The position numbers and the translations under genes were made by a program. A stretch of DNA of 64,000 bases from Dentipellis sp. KUC8613. Taxonomy: Eukaryota > Basidiomycota > Agaricomycetes > Russulales > Hericiaceae. The stretch spans positions 106,914 through 170,913 of the forward strand of contig NSJX01000054.1 in the NCBI GenBank assembly GCA_002286715.1, given 5' to 3'. Positions within the stretch are counted from its first letter, which is position 1. Each line of letters starts with the position of its first letter. Below are positions 1 through 12,245 of this stretch, piece by piece. The notes under the pieces were generated by a model. That model was given only the letters and a program-made list of their open reading frames with translations. It was not told the DNA's origin and searched no databases.

Positions 1-1262
1 GTCTATTATTCGTGGCTATTTAACTACGAGGGAAGGCACTTACAGTCCTGCGAGTTCACATCGCGCGACATGAGCTCTGAAAGCTTCTGGATCGCAAACG
101 GCGCCGCAATCCATGTTTTCCCGCGCGCGAACTGCACAACCTGCTTCACCCTCGGCTGAAGGGAAGGCACGAGCTGGATGGACGACGAGCCCTGCCCCAT
201 TCGCATTCCCATCAGTCTCCGCACACTCGCGGCGGGTTGACACTCACCAGGCCAATAACGCCGACCGTCTTGTCCCCCCAGTCCTTCACAGTTTCCTCCC
301 ATCCGCCCTCTGCCCGGTCCCAATTCCCACTATGCAGCAGCTTACCCTCGAAAGACCTAAGTCCAGGAATGTCGGGCCACGACCACCTGTTCAAAGGGCC
401 TGTGCCCATGAACAGAACGTCTGCCGTGTCCTCAAACTCTTCAAACTCTCCTTCCTGCGGCGTGCCATTACTAGGTCTAGTGCTGTGTACGTTCGTGCCC
501 AGATTCGGCATACCGTTGGGCGGAACACGCGGCCGGCGGAGACGAAGATGCCAGCGCGATTTGCTCTCGTCCCATTGCGCGTGTATGAGCTCCGTCCGTA
601 GTTGGATGTATTTCATGAGCTTGTACTTTTCTACTATTCCTTTGATGTAGGCGAGGATCTCTGGGCCGGGGACGTAGAATGAGGACCAGTTTGTCTTCGA
701 TGACATTGTGAGCAGTTTATAGAGACTGAAGACATGGACTGCGACTCACGTTTGGCTCGAAGGTCAGTTGATACTAGAGTGAACGGTCATATTGTGAGTT
801 TGTTTTGTGGCGAATCGAAGACAATGCTCACACAGTGAGAAGGGACATCGCAGGCCAAGCCCTGATGAACTCGCAGTAAACAAATGAAGGAACATATACC
901 ATCTGCATATGCATGCGAGAACACCTACCGGGTACCGGTTCACCCACCACGTCCCTCCGACCTCCTCCTCCTTCTCATAGATAGTCAAGTCCAAGTTTGG
1001 AATCCTCTGCGCAAACCTGGCCCGCAGGCAGTCCAATTCGATCCAGTAAAGCCATAAGCAAACAGGTGGAGACGCACCGAATACCAGCAACCACACCCGT
1101 GTATCCCGCTCCGATGCACACGACCTTCATCCGTCTATAATCGTCAATAGCAAAGTCACCTATTGGGGCGCTAAAAGCTTCCGCTCCATGGCCATTGGTG
1201 CCGTTAGCAGAAGCAGGCTTCGCGCCCGATTCGGACTCGCCCAAGCGGGACGGCACTGGCAT
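1..1262 (-). CDS. Baeyer-Villiger-type flavin monooxygenase, copy B (3' part outside window)
   Basis: FAD- and NADPH-dependent monooxygenase that probably inserts oxygen next to a ketone or oxidises a related small molecule; substrate unknown. The start is the ATG at 1262-1260. Exon 1 carries the FAD Rossmann motif VVCIGAGYTGVVAG. Further exons encode the IYEKEEEVGGTWW and GLACDVPSHC segments typical of the family, then a long exon (about 700-212) with the type I BVMO fingerprint F-x-G-x3-H-x3-W-D (FEGKLLHSGNWD) and the start of the NADPH-binding VGVIGL motif. The next exon begins GSSSIQLVPSL and ends at a GTAAG donor near 51-50, so the reading continues past the left edge. Every visible exon has a close counterpart in the gene at 1841-4820, so this is a tandem duplicate. 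No frame-breaking lesion is seen in the visible part; activity cannot be judged because the C-terminal half is missing. Confidence 0.85.
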
Positions 1263-1840
1263 TAGGATAGGATAGGATGTGATGCGGGGGAGAGGGAGAT
1301 AAGTGCAGTACGTAGCCAGCTGGCACAGTCGTTATCGCCCGCCATGCAATTATAGTCCTCGTCTATCTCGCACTCGAGTCCGCGCTATCAATACACCAAT
1401 ACGCTGTCACATAGATACAGGTGCCCATCCTGCCGAAGACCTGAGGGCACATGACTGGTTTGTGCGGGAGCAGTGCGGTGTGAACAGAGTGCCTCTTAAT
1501 GGTTTCGCAACATGCGCCACGCACCACGCACCGATGTCTGCGCCCAGGTCTCTTCTGTCGGTGGCATACCGCTTACCGCCGCAGCCGCGACATACTGGGA
1601 TAGCAGCAATGCCCGGGCCCGTCTGGAGATGACCAAGTCAATAGAATTGGAACAGACGGCGCTATGGGCTTGTCAGTGTTGACCATAACCAGACACGCAC
1701 GTCCATAACTGTAGAACCGCGAATGGAGAGGCGCTGTCTATACGGGACATTGTCCGATGCCAGAATGAAACGTCCCATTACACGTCCAGTCAAATAAGCT
1801 TTGTTGCTCCGCATATATCACAGCGCTTGAGATCAATGTA

Positions 1841-4820
1841 TCAATTCGCAGGAACTGCACACAATGTGCACGGTCAGTAACGAATCGAGTGCATGCGTGC
1901 AGGAGTGGCAGGAAATGGCGCACCTGGTGGGATATCGACATCGTTGAGGTACCACGCACCTAGAGCCCAGACAGGCACAGGTCAGTCACCTTCACTTCGA
2001 TAAGACAACGAACCGAGTAGAAGACACGTACGATCACCCGTCATCGTCTTCTCGTTAAACGTCCACCCACTACCAAGGAACGCGAAGCGGCCGGCCGGCG
2101 AGTCGCGATCCTGATCGAGCAGGGTGTAATCGAAATCCTCCCAGCGCGGGCTGGAGAGTGTGCGCACAGCATGCAGACACGAACCTACAAGTAGCAAACG
2201 AGGGTCCACGGTCAACGTCGATGTCAGTGGCAGTATCATAACGTCAATGTTAGCAGGATTCAACGAAGTTCGGTGGTCGAGACGCACCTGGCCATAAGCC
2301 GATGATGCGCCCGGCACTATTCTTGTACCACGAGCGGCAGTTGTCCAGATACACCGTCTGGGAGGGGAAGCGAATTTGAGTCTATATGACAGCAATGGGT
2401 CGTAAATGGGCGGCTACACTCACCTTTTGGAAATACGCCTACTCGAAGACAACTGTCGTGGTCAGCCGCCGGAATATCGAATTTTACATGATCAAGGCTA
2501 CGCACGTCGATATACCGACTCCAATCCTGCACCGCCGCCTTCTTCACATCTATACTGGCAATCCTCTCCCTCTGCATCTTCGCCGTGGCCGCAACCGCAT
2601 AATCGACCGCGCGCTCGAGCAGCACGAGCAACGACCCCGAATTGACTGCAGCATTCGGGCCAAGCCCAAAGAACATGTTCGGGAAGCCGTCCACGGTCAG
2701 CGAGAGGTATGCTTCGGCGTGCTCGGCCCAGCGCGTTTGCAAGGAGATTCCGTTGCGGCCGATGACAGGGTAGGGCGGGCGGTAACTCGTGTCGAAGCCT
2801 GTTGCGCAGACAAGCACGTCGAGGGGTTGCGTCCGGCCGTCTTGGAGTTCGATGCCGGTTGGGGTGATGCGGGTGATGGGTGTTGGCTCGAATGTTACCT
2901 GGTGCACCAATAAGTGTCTAGTTGCTGAAGAGCGGATAAAGTATGTATGATTCCTACGTTATCTTCGCAAAGTGACTCCAGGTAGCCGGGGCCCGGCGTC
3001 AAGCGCCTGCAAGAAACAGAGAAGCTAGGAATTACTGAAGCGTATCAGGATCAGTTGAAAGTCTATGTTCAGGTGAGAAATCCGTCTCGACATACGGTAT
3101 TCAGCAATCCACGGCTTTTTGGCTAGCTTCTGCGTCATGAGATTTTTGAAGTGAACCATAGCCCCCTTCTGCATCTCGGATCCACGGTAGCTGACTCCAT
3201 GCACGGACTAGACGTGTTGAAAGCTCTGCTCAGTAGTTGAAAGTAAAGGTAGCCCTGATAATCCACTTACGTTGAGGTCATTCTCGATCGCGTGCCGGAA
3301 TTTCCTATAATACTCCGGGTCCTTCACAAACATGTCGCGCTCTTCTTCAGAAAACGTATCTACAAAGCGGTCGTCAAACGGTTGAGTTATTAAACGTGTG
3401 ACGACAGGGAAAGGCGCAAAAACTTACAGTTCCCCGCCTCTGGCTTGCGTGAAGTAAGCTCTGACATCTTCTCCACCGAAAACGGCGCCGCAATCCACGT
3501 CTTCCCCCGCACGAACTGCACAACACGACGAACCCTCCGCTGCAACGCCGGCACAATCTGAATCGCCGAAGAGCCCTATACCCAGATATCTCAACTTCTA
3601 TACCCAAACACAAGCAAAGTCGCCGACGCACCAGTCCAATCACACCGACCGTCTTGTCCTCCCACCCCTTCACCGTATCCTCCCAACCCCCCTCCGCAGT
3701 GTCCCACTGCGCACTATGCACAAGCTTCCCTCCGAACGTCTCCAGCCCAGGGATATCCGGCCATGCCCAGCGGCTCAGCGTGCCGGTGCCCATGAACAGC
3801 ACGTCCGCGGTATCCTCGAACTCCTCGAATTCTTCGTCCACAGGCGAAGGCGGAGACTGATCCTGCAGTGTCGAGCTCGACCCATTAGCAGGCACGCCGT
3901 CGACGAGCCGCGGGCGGCGCAGACGCAGACGCCAGCGCGAGAGCGACTCGTCCCATTGCGCGTGCACGAGCTCTGTGCGCAGCTGGATGTAGCGCATGAG
4001 TTTGTACTTTGCGACGACGTGTTCGAGGTAGGCCAGGATCTCCGGGCCGGGGGCGTAGAATGCCGACCATTGTGTCTGGTGAGGGATACAGGTCAGTGTG
4101 AGTATGGGGTAAGTCGAATGGAGACGGCAATGGTGAATTCGTAAGACGGGTGATGGCGCGGTATCGCGTACGTACGTTTTCTTCAAATGTAAGTTGGTAC
4201 TGTCAAGTGGCAGCGCAATGGAATGCAACGGCGCGACATCAGAACGCGATCTGTCAACGCGCGTATCCGGGGAACAAGGTGCTCACGCAATGAGAAGGTA
4301 TGTCGCAGGCCAGACCCTGTGAGGCAAGCAGCAAGGCACCGGTGTCCGAGGACATATGGCGTCTGGTCAGCAAGCCATATGCGACTGCTAACTTATCTGG
4401 GCGCTACGACGTACGGGATACCTGTTCGCCCACCACGCGCCGCCGACGCCGTCCTGCTTCTCATAGATCGTCAGATCCAAATTCGGGATCCTCTGCGCAA
4501 ACCTACCGCGCCACGAGTACCAGCGCATCAATATCCGCTATGACCTCGGATGCCAGATACCAGACGTACCGGATACCAGCAACGATCCCGCTGTACCCCG
4601 CGCCGATGCAGACGACCTTCATCGGGCGGTACTCGTCGATAGCGTGCTCGCCCAGGTCCTTGTTCTTCAGGCCGTTGGCCGCTCCGTTTGAGTCTGCAGT
4701 TGTCGCTTTGCCATTGTCATTGGTATTCGGCGCAGAAGGAATCGCCGTAGCAGCAGCACCAGGAAGTGCATCTGACAGCGGCTCCGTAACGTCAACGTCC
4801 AAATGAGAAACCGACGGCAT
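1841..4820 (-). CDS. Baeyer-Villiger-type flavin monooxygenase, copy A (complete)
   Basis: Complete paralogue of the gene to its left in the window, about 650 residues in roughly 13 exons. It starts at ATG 4820-4818. Visible in order: FAD motif VVCIGAGYSGIVAG (about residues 70-85), EKQDGVGGAWW, GLACDIPSHC, YQLTFEEN, TQWSAFYAPGPEILAYL, the BVMO fingerprint FGGKLVHSAQWD, NADPH motif VGVIGL-GSSAIQIVP, an exon reading RLTPGPGYLESLCEDN, the VCATGFDTSYRPP block, TVYLDNCRSWYK and GRIIGLWP. The last exons (WYLNDVDIPP, then VPAN) give a stop at 1843-1841. Introns are about 50-60 nt with GT-AG ends. A flavoprotein of this class would act in the cytosol using NADPH and O2. Fungal members work in ketone and steroid catabolism or in secondary metabolism. 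No core biosynthetic enzyme lies beside it, so the pathway is unknown. Confidence 0.88.
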
Positions 4821-6343
4821 CGTTCGTCAACGATCCTCTGGATGCAGCGGGGTGCTTGGTGTTGGGTAGTATGCCAGAAGACACCAACGCAAGCCCAACA
4901 ACGCATCAAGGCCCTCCTATAAGTAAAGCGCGCACCCCGCATCACTCGCTGGCCCCAGAACGGCAAACGCGCGGTTAATGTGCGCGCCCGGGGGCGCATG
5001 ACCCGCGCAGTGAGAACCGGAGGCCGTCGAAGGGCAGCGGCAGGGATAGAACCGGCGCATGATGCGGGGTGCGGGGTCACCGGTCACGCTGCTCTAATGG
5101 CGAGTGTTCGGACTTGTGCGCGTTCCTAGATGCTGCTGGTGTAAGGCGCAAGTATACGCTCTCTCACCTGACTGCTGGTTGGAGTTGTGCCAGTAGCGCG
5201 CGTGGTAAACGATACACCCGATATCAGGATGCTCTGAGTATACGGAGGGAGTATCATTAAGGACCCAAGACGAAGATGGAGGTAAATGAGGGGTGCGTTC
5301 TAGGGCTGACCAGCGACCATATACATACCCGACATTCACAGGCCTCAGCGCAGCAAGATAAGCGTGAAGCTGCGAAGTCGAGAAGACGCGTTGAACGCGC
5401 CTAACGCCGCTGCGCGTGTCATTACTGTCACTGTCAGTACACTGGTCTAGACGTCAGGAACGGAAAGGTAGACTGACCTTATGCTTGCTTTGAGCTTGCT
5501 GGTAGTGAAGAATTGAACGTGTCACATAGTCAAGCATGGACGATCGTACCGTATTTGCGTGTCTTCATGCTTTGTCACGTATTAGTGTCATTGAACCGCG
5601 TCTCCCTCAGGCTAAGTTACATTCAAACGGAACACACGCACCCTCATTCGTCCCTTTGCAAAACCGGGGACCCAGGCACATTGAGACCCGTACCGCATCC
5701 ATGCGCGGTGTTCACAAGGACAGAAATTAGCATTTGAACCGTGAATAGGCATGACGGCAGTATGTGAGAATGCGAGCGTAGGTGGGTATGGCGTAAGTGG
5801 AGTACGGAGGAGCTGCGGTGCTATTGATAGGCTGCATTACATTTCGGTGGCGGAAGTCGATGGCGATAGGTCGATGACTTGATGACTCCCGATGTCAAAG
5901 TAAAGTCCTGGATGGCGAACCCGAGGATATCACTAAAACAGATGCAATCAGCAATAAATTCGCCGTCAACGCGTAAAAGACTTACCTCAAACAAAATGTG
6001 TCCCTTCCTGCAACTCACCTTCTAATTAATGTTCCCCACCATGTATAGCAAGGCAACGAACGGCGCGGCACACGTAGCAGATCCATTATATGTCTAAGGC
6101 AAACAACGACGACGACATGGGTGGAGGGGAACTTAAATAACGAAGTGGGTCCGAGATGTCCTAAGCGTATCGATATCGTACTAGCAGGGGGGCTAAGGTA
6201 GTGGTAACGGTGGCGAGTGATGAGTGATGAGATGATGATGATGGCCATGGCATGAAGGATGGTGAATAATATACGGACACGCAGCCGCTCACCTCGGCTT
6301 TGCTTCTACGCGCGGGAATGTATATGCGCAAGGGGCACGGCGC
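4821..6343. other. Intergenic, no gene seen
   Basis: About 1.5 kb between the start of BVMO copy A and the end of the Sel1-repeat gene. The left end must hold the BVMO promoter and the right end the 3' UTR of the Sel1 gene. Short open frames exist on both strands, but none has recognisable domains, consistent splice sites or coding-like composition. Confidence 0.5.
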
Positions 6344-8064
6344 TCACATGATGACGCAGTCCTTGTCCTTGCCGCCCTTGCCCGAGCCGGAGCTGGAGAG
6401 CGCGTCGGGGTCGGGGCGGGAGACGACGGAGCCAGGGCCGCCGGGCTGGACGACGGGGCCGCTCGCGGGGCCCTTGAGGCGCTGGGCGGCGCGCTTGTCG
6501 CCGAGCTCTGCGGCCTTCTTGAAGTACGTCAGCGCCCTGGAGTCAGACGTCAGCGCGAGTAGACACGAATGGCTCCGAGAAGACGCACTCGGTCATGTTA
6601 GGCTCGGTCCCAATGCCGACCTCGAGGAAGTACCCGACTGCGTACATGGCCTTTGCGAGCCCTGCGTCGGCCGCTTTGCGTGCCCAGAGGTAGGCCTCTG
6701 TGTCGGATTGTGGGAGCACGCCGGGGGAGCCGACGAGGTACCACGCCGTGAGCGCAAAGCAGGCATCCCGGTGGCCTTGCTGGGCCGCAATGTTCTAGAA
6801 CAGATACGATTAGTCGTGCAGACGAGAGGAGATAGCGGAGACGGACATAGTAGTGGATGGAGAGCGCAGGGTCCTGCGGGCAGCCCATCTTGCCATACTC
6901 GTAGCACTCTCCGAGGCGGTACGCACTCGGCGCGTAGCCCAGCTCGGACGCCTGCGCGAGAAGCTCCGCGGCATACTCGTAATCGACAAAGACAACGTTG
7001 TCGATGCCGCGCTCGTGAAGGAGTGCGAGCTCATGCAGCGCATGCGGGAACTCGGCAGTCGCATGCTCGGCGGAACGCTTGAGCCACTTGACGCCCTCCT
7101 TGGGCCGCTTGGACATACCGAGCTCGCCATTAAGCTCTGCGATGCCGAGACGGTAGAGCGCGCCGGGATGGGAGGACGCGGCGGCCTTCCTGTAGAACTG
7201 GACGGCCTTGGCGCTCTCGCGGCGGCAGCCCCAGCCGTTCTCGCAGCAGGTGCCGGCGCGGTAGGCGGCGTCGGGGTGGCCGTGCTTGGCGGCGAGGATG
7301 AAGAGCGGGAAGGCGCGGTCGAAGTCCTGGCGGTTCTTGTGGGTGCCGATGCCGTTGGCGTAGCAGTCGGCGAGGAAGTACTGGCTGGCCATGTGGCCGC
7401 GGTCGGCGTTGCGCTTGAGGAGCTGCATGGCCTCGCGGATGAGGTCCTCGCGCTTCTGCACGGCGCGCTCGACGTCCATCACGTTCCCTGGCGTGGGCGT
7501 GGGGATCGGCAGCGTTTTGGAGGCGTCGATCATGAAGACCGCGAACTCGAACTGCACGTCTGGATCCTGGGTTTTCTTCGCGTTCGCGCGGTAGAGCTCG
7601 AGCGTGCGCTCATGCGAGAGCAGCGCGGCCTGGTTGCCCGGGCGCAGATGCGAGTGGTCGAGAATCGGTTGCGGCGGGGAGGGCGCGCGCACCGACTGCG
7701 TCGCAACGGAAAGAGGGGGCCCGGGAGCGCTCGTGTATATGCTTTGATCTGGATACGAGCCGTCTTGCTGCGAGGTGAAGAAATCGTCTGCATCGGGGTC
7801 CGGGTCGGGGGGTGTCTGCGAGCCTTGGTCGTCGTAGTCGTATTGTGGCTGTTGCGCGTACGGCGGCTGCATCTGCATTTGCTGCGGTGGTGGAGATTGG
7901 TACGATGATGGTGGGCCTGCCATAGATCGAGGCGGTCGACCGTCGAGGGCGGGGTCGGGAGGCATGTCGCCGGAGCCTCTGCTGAAGTCTCTCGACGACT
8001 TGGCGGCTATGTGCGCTCTCGGGTCGTTGGCGAAGGACGACGGGCGAGACTGCGAGGCGTACAT
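6344..8064 (-). CDS. Sel1-repeat chitin synthase activator, Skt5/Chs4-like
   Basis: Predicted 538-residue regulator of class IV chitin synthase at the plasma membrane and septum. Three exons: 8064-6847, 6794-6589 and 6536-6344 (1617 nt, in frame). Residues 1 to about 160 are disordered and rich in Pro, Gln and Ser. From about residue 170 the sequence is a run of Sel1 repeats, with phrases such as ASQYFLADCYANGIGT, AAYRAGTCCENGWGC, GALYRLGIAELNGELG and APSAYRLGECYEYGK. The last exon has ALTYFKKAAELGDKRA, a Gly/Pro/Ser linker and the C terminus KGGKDKDCVIM. The final four residues CVIM form a farnesylation (CAAX) signal, as in yeast Chs4, which is prenylated. Together these support the Skt5/Chs4 assignment over a generic Sel1 protein. 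The start is the first ATG of the long frame, preceded by a CT-rich leader. Confidence 0.9.
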
Positions 8065-9079
8065 CGCCGACGATGAGGAAGAGAGAGAGGGAGAGAAAGG
8101 TTGTACTTGGTGGTACTCAGCAGAAGTCGAATGGCCTCAGGCTGTGCCGCTGGCGCCGACGCACTCAGCCACCTCTGCTCAATTTATTGTCCATCTCCGT
8201 TTTCCATCCCTCGAACGACGCAATTCCTGTCACCTCTCGTGTTGTCAATACTCCACACTCAGGTAAACATGCACGTTTTTCCATGACATCAGAATTTGAG
8301 CTGCCACGAGGCCCTGACGACGACGTTGACGTCGACCTTTGCCAGTGGTGGCCGTGCCCTCAAACAACTACACGAATTACTTGGTTCGCCCCCGACAGGT
8401 CCGTACATGACTGTCTATGTCGTCCTTTTACGTGCGATAAATCTCATGCAGACGCAAGAGTGTATACTTCCCTTTGTACTCGGAGCATTCCTTCCGTCAT
8501 CCTCTTATCAATAAAATCCATATAATTATGTTACAGTCCCGTACGCGTCGATCCTCTGATCCCAAGCGCAACCCAATCGCAATCGCGCCGCCCTAGTGGG
8601 TTTTAATGCTCTTCTCCGGCAAAGAACAAGAAGCCAGTCCAATGTGGGCACAAGGGGACCTCGAGGAACGAGGGAGGAAGCACGTCCACATGCCCATTTC
8701 CGGTTGCAAGCGCTGGTGGGCATGCGCCAGAGCTTCTTTTCACCGCCCTTAGACTGCCAAGTAACAGAACTGTTCGGTTTTCTACGATTATCTGGGTATG
8801 TGCGATGTACCCGTAGAGCCGTATGCATGTTTCCGTGAAGGCGCCGAACCTATGTCTATGCCTGCACAACGGATATGGATTCCGGTACCACCAAGAGTAT
8901 ATCCAAGAGAAACATAAAGCATTGAGAAACATAAAGCATCGTATTTTGACCGTATCTGCCGCCTGTTCCTCAAAGCAAAGACCGATGTGGTATCAGCACG
9001 ACATACCCTGGACCACGATACAGGACGCGGGCGAAGAAAAAAAAATGGTTAAACCCAAGACATCGACACAAGATTCGCG
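8065..9079. other. Intergenic, no gene seen
   Basis: About 1 kb upstream of the Sel1-repeat gene. The first 100 bases on that gene's coding side are pyrimidine-rich (complement of a GAGAGAGA tract near 8080-8097), a common leader or promoter feature in basidiomycetes. The open frames present have no recognisable domain. Confidence 0.45.
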
Positions 9080-9215
9080 AGTCCTCTGTAGCCAGAGTCC
9101 GTCACCGGCAGGGTATGTATGTGTCGGATTGGAGAGACATACACGGAAAAAAACCCCAAGCACATCGCATACCATGAATAGTCCAATTAAACATCAGCCG
9201 CCTGCGCACACCCGG

Positions 9216-10587
9216 TCAACGGTCGTCATCGTCCAACCGACCGTACCCAGCCCCCACCCCCACCTCGAGCACGGGCTTGTGCGACGCCTGCACCTGCGAC
9301 ATCGCGTGGAACGGCCGCGCGATGAGCTCGCCCATGCGGCGCTGCGTGCGCGCGCGCTGGCGGCGGCGGCGGGACCAGAGCCACAGGCCGACGAGGGCGA
9401 CGAGGGCGGGGATGGCAAGCAGCAGGCTGAGCATGACGGGGAAGAAGAAGTGTTCGCCCACGGCCGTTCTGGTGCTGCTGATGCTGGCGGTCGTACTGGG
9501 GGCAGAAGCGCTCGCGTCGTGCAAGTAGAATGTCATTAGGAACGTCCCTGTCGCCTTCGTCGGGATCGTGTAGGTCGTCGGGTTCCCCAGCGTGTCGGTC
9601 ATCGTGACAGTCGCGTCGATCGAGAAGGTGGAGGTGATGGTTGAGACAATCGTGGAGACGGGCAGTGCGTCGGTCGAGGACGCGGCCGCCGTTGGTGTGA
9701 ACTTGGGCGTCGTCGGAAGCCCCTGGGAGGAAGTTGTCGTAACAATGGTGTCGGTCGAGGAGGTGGAGGGGGCGGGGGTAGAGTCGCTCAAGGAGGGCTC
9801 CACGGTACCAGCGAGCGGTGTAGAACTGCCAGAGAAACGTGAGACACCTGACAGCGGTGACTTGAAGCGTAGGAGGGACTCACGTCGAGCTAACAATGAT
9901 AGTGGTCGTAGGCGCGGTGACAACAGACGTGCTCTGCGGGGTGGGGGTGACGGTCATAGTTGCGGGGGGAAAGTCCGGTGTAGATTCGGGCGCAGCGCTA
10001 CCGGTGACGGTTCCTATAGGCTTATCTGGCAGGTCAGTGTCAGACGCCGTCGTCGAGGTTGCGGATGCTCGCGTCCCTCGAGAAGGAGAGCTAGCAGAAT
10101 CGGACACGCTGGTGTTGCCTTTATCGGTAGTGGTAGTGGTGCTGCTGCTGCCGTTGCCGTTGCTGCTATTGTTGCTGTGGTGAGACCTACTGCTGGAGTC
10201 CGATGTATGAGGGGGCGCAGAGGTCGCTGAAGTCTGCGAGACAGACGTAGTGCTCATAGTGCTAGTGCTGCTGGAGCTGCTGCCACCATCCTGTGTACTC
10301 TGGGTAGGGGACGACACAGACGTCTGGGATGAGGGAAGCTGCGACGAAGAGCTTTGGACTGAGGAAGGCTGCGATGGGGGAGGTGGAGATGGGGAAGGCT
10401 GCGATGGGGGAGACGGCGATGAGGAAGGCTGCGATGGGGGAGACTGCGATGGTGTAGGCTGCGACGGGGGAGACAACGATGGGGAAGGGAGCGATGGGGA
10501 AGACTGCGATGGTGTAGGTTGCGACGGGGGAGGCTGCGTTACGGGAGACGTCGCCGTCTGGGCAGGCTTGCCATCTATGAGATCCAT
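9216..10587 (-). CDS. Ser/Thr/Pro-rich single-pass membrane protein, copy A
   Basis: Not a named family. In frame from ATG 10587 this gives two exons, 10587-9884 and 9825-9216, for 437 residues. The N-terminal half is a Pro/Ser repeat tract (units such as PPSQPTPSQS) followed by Ser/Thr-rich sequence that would be heavily O-glycosylated. One hydrophobic segment (about residues 360-385, FFFPVMLSLLLAIPALVALV) is followed by an RRRRQRARTQRR stop-transfer block and a short cytosolic tail. The plan resembles fungal wall-sensor or mucin-like proteins, but no signal peptide is seen. The paralogue at 14461-17012 has an extra 5' exon. The matching ATG here (10908-10906) joins through GT-AG sites out of frame with the repeat region, so the true N terminus is uncertain and the 5' end may be damaged. 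Confidence 0.6.
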
Positions 10588-11957
10588 GGTAAATGAGTGT
10601 GCAACGTCTCTGGTAGACGTAGGGACAGTGTTCGCGTCGAAAGGAGCGGAATGTGCGTCAGAGCTGGCTGGTGACGAAGGTGAGGCAGCGTTCTTTTTGC
10701 ATAAGAGGGCTCGTTGGATTGCGACCCAGGAGTTCGTAGCGGAAGTCTGATATCAATATGCGTTCGACATGTACCAACAACTGTTCATCCGCAAGCAGAA
10801 TAGATCCTCCACATCTTTGAGATCCTCGTTGGGTTGGCCTTGGTAGAAGGATGAAAAAGGTTACCCGATGACGCATCTACAGGGCGTCTGACGTGTAACA
10901 GGAGCCATATCTGTCGAGGACGTCAGGATCTAAGGATCAATAGGGCAGTTCGGGTGTCACGAGAGAGAGCGGAAAAGAAAACCCGAAGACGAGAAAAGAC
11001 TGCGCCGGGTGCTTGAAAGAAAAATAAGGAGCCTCCTGGGCCGACCCGGTAGAGGATCATTTCAGAAGGTCGTGGGGCAGCCACTCAACACGTAAATGTG
11101 AAGTATACCCGTAGGCGACCGCCGACCACGGGCTTTTAGGATCATCATTTTTAGTCCAGCCTTCAGCATTGGCAGATCCCGAGCAAATCCTGGTATGCGG
11201 AGGATGGCAAGTTGAGCTCCGCGTGCAGCTGTCATAGCGATCGAGTAAGTACACTCGCGACCGCTCATCGTGCGAAGGGTGCATAGCAAGCTTAGCATAT
11301 GGAGTCTAAGCTTTGCTCGAAGCCGAAACTGCCTGTGTGAGTATCACGCCTTCGCATTGCGGCGAACGGCGCTGGGTCGCCTGCAGCCTCCATCAGCAAG
11401 CCATCGCATCTTGCAAGAGCTTTGACAGATCGAAGCGCCCTGCGGATCCTTGTGCCATCTTGGGTGTCTTGCAATATTGACGGACGCATTCGGAATTCTG
11501 GAGAGGCAAGCATGAGCAGAAGGCGGGCAGAAATTTCCTCCTCAGCACAAACGTAGGACATTCAAGTTGACATGCGTGGGCAAGCCGAGCGGCCCAATAG
11601 TGCGACCTAGCGTCACGCAGGAAATGTGAACTCGAAGTCGACCAGGTTGAAACGCTCTGATCAAGCGCTTTCGGCGAAGCGTATGGCGGAGTTATTTCGG
11701 GGTCTCAATTCCGAGTCGCCCACGGCCTCCATGTATATCTTCAACAGATATTGGAGTTAGAATCTAGATATGCAACTTCGGCAAGAGTTCAAGTTAACAA
11801 TACCCACAGGCTTCGAAACTTCGTACAAGTAGACACCTCGTCAATACCAGCGAGCCGTTTTCTCTCGTGCATCGATAAATTTATTGACACCCGTTCTCCT
11901 TGGCACCAGAATGCTAGCCTATGCATCTCCGAACGAGTCCCGACCTCGATCTTGCCA
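10588..11957. other. Divergent intergenic region of unit A
   Basis: Region between the Ser/Thr-rich gene (minus) and the MBOAT gene (plus), broken on the right by a MITE. It contains the remnant of the 5' exon of copy A (near 10908-10865) and sequence alignable to 17013-17973 of unit B. A bidirectional promoter is expected here; no separate gene is supported. Confidence 0.5.
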
Positions 11958-12095
11958 TGCACTATGGGAAATAAGCTGTTTGACCTATGCCGATTTTACG
12001 CTGATTATTTACATCCTGACCTGCGCTGGTTCACGATGTAATCCGTATAAGATCGGCATATGACTAGGGGTCAAACAGCTTTTTTCCCACAGTGC
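11958..12095. mobile_element. Foldback MITE-like element with long terminal inverted repeats
   Basis: A 138-bp palindromic insertion. The left end reads GCACTATGGGAAATAAGCTG and the right end, read on the other strand, GCACTGTGGGAAAAAAGCTG. Both continue with TTTGACC, and further in both arms share ATGCCGAT, so nearly the whole element folds back on itself. It is flanked by TTGCCA (11952-11957) and TGGCCA (12096-12101), an imperfect 6-bp target duplication. The paralogous position in unit B (near 17967-17976) has a single TTGCCA followed directly by the matching right flank, that is, an empty site. There is no coding capacity, so mobilisation would need a transposase elsewhere. The superfamily is not clear from the ends. 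Confidence 0.8.
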
Positions 12096-12245
12096 TGGCC
12101 AGGAACATTGCATGGCGTATCACAACCGAGTGCAGACATTTGTTATAAGTAGGTCCCTAGAGAAACTGCATGACCAGCAGTTGTTGATACCTGACTTTCA
12201 CGATTCCGTTTTTTTCCTTCCAGAGACACATTGCTTTTCACCACC

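Noticed and set aside
6853..7908. Long plus-strand frame antisense to the Sel1-repeat gene
   Set aside because: An open antisense shadow caused by high GC; the Sel1 repeats are clearly on the minus strand.
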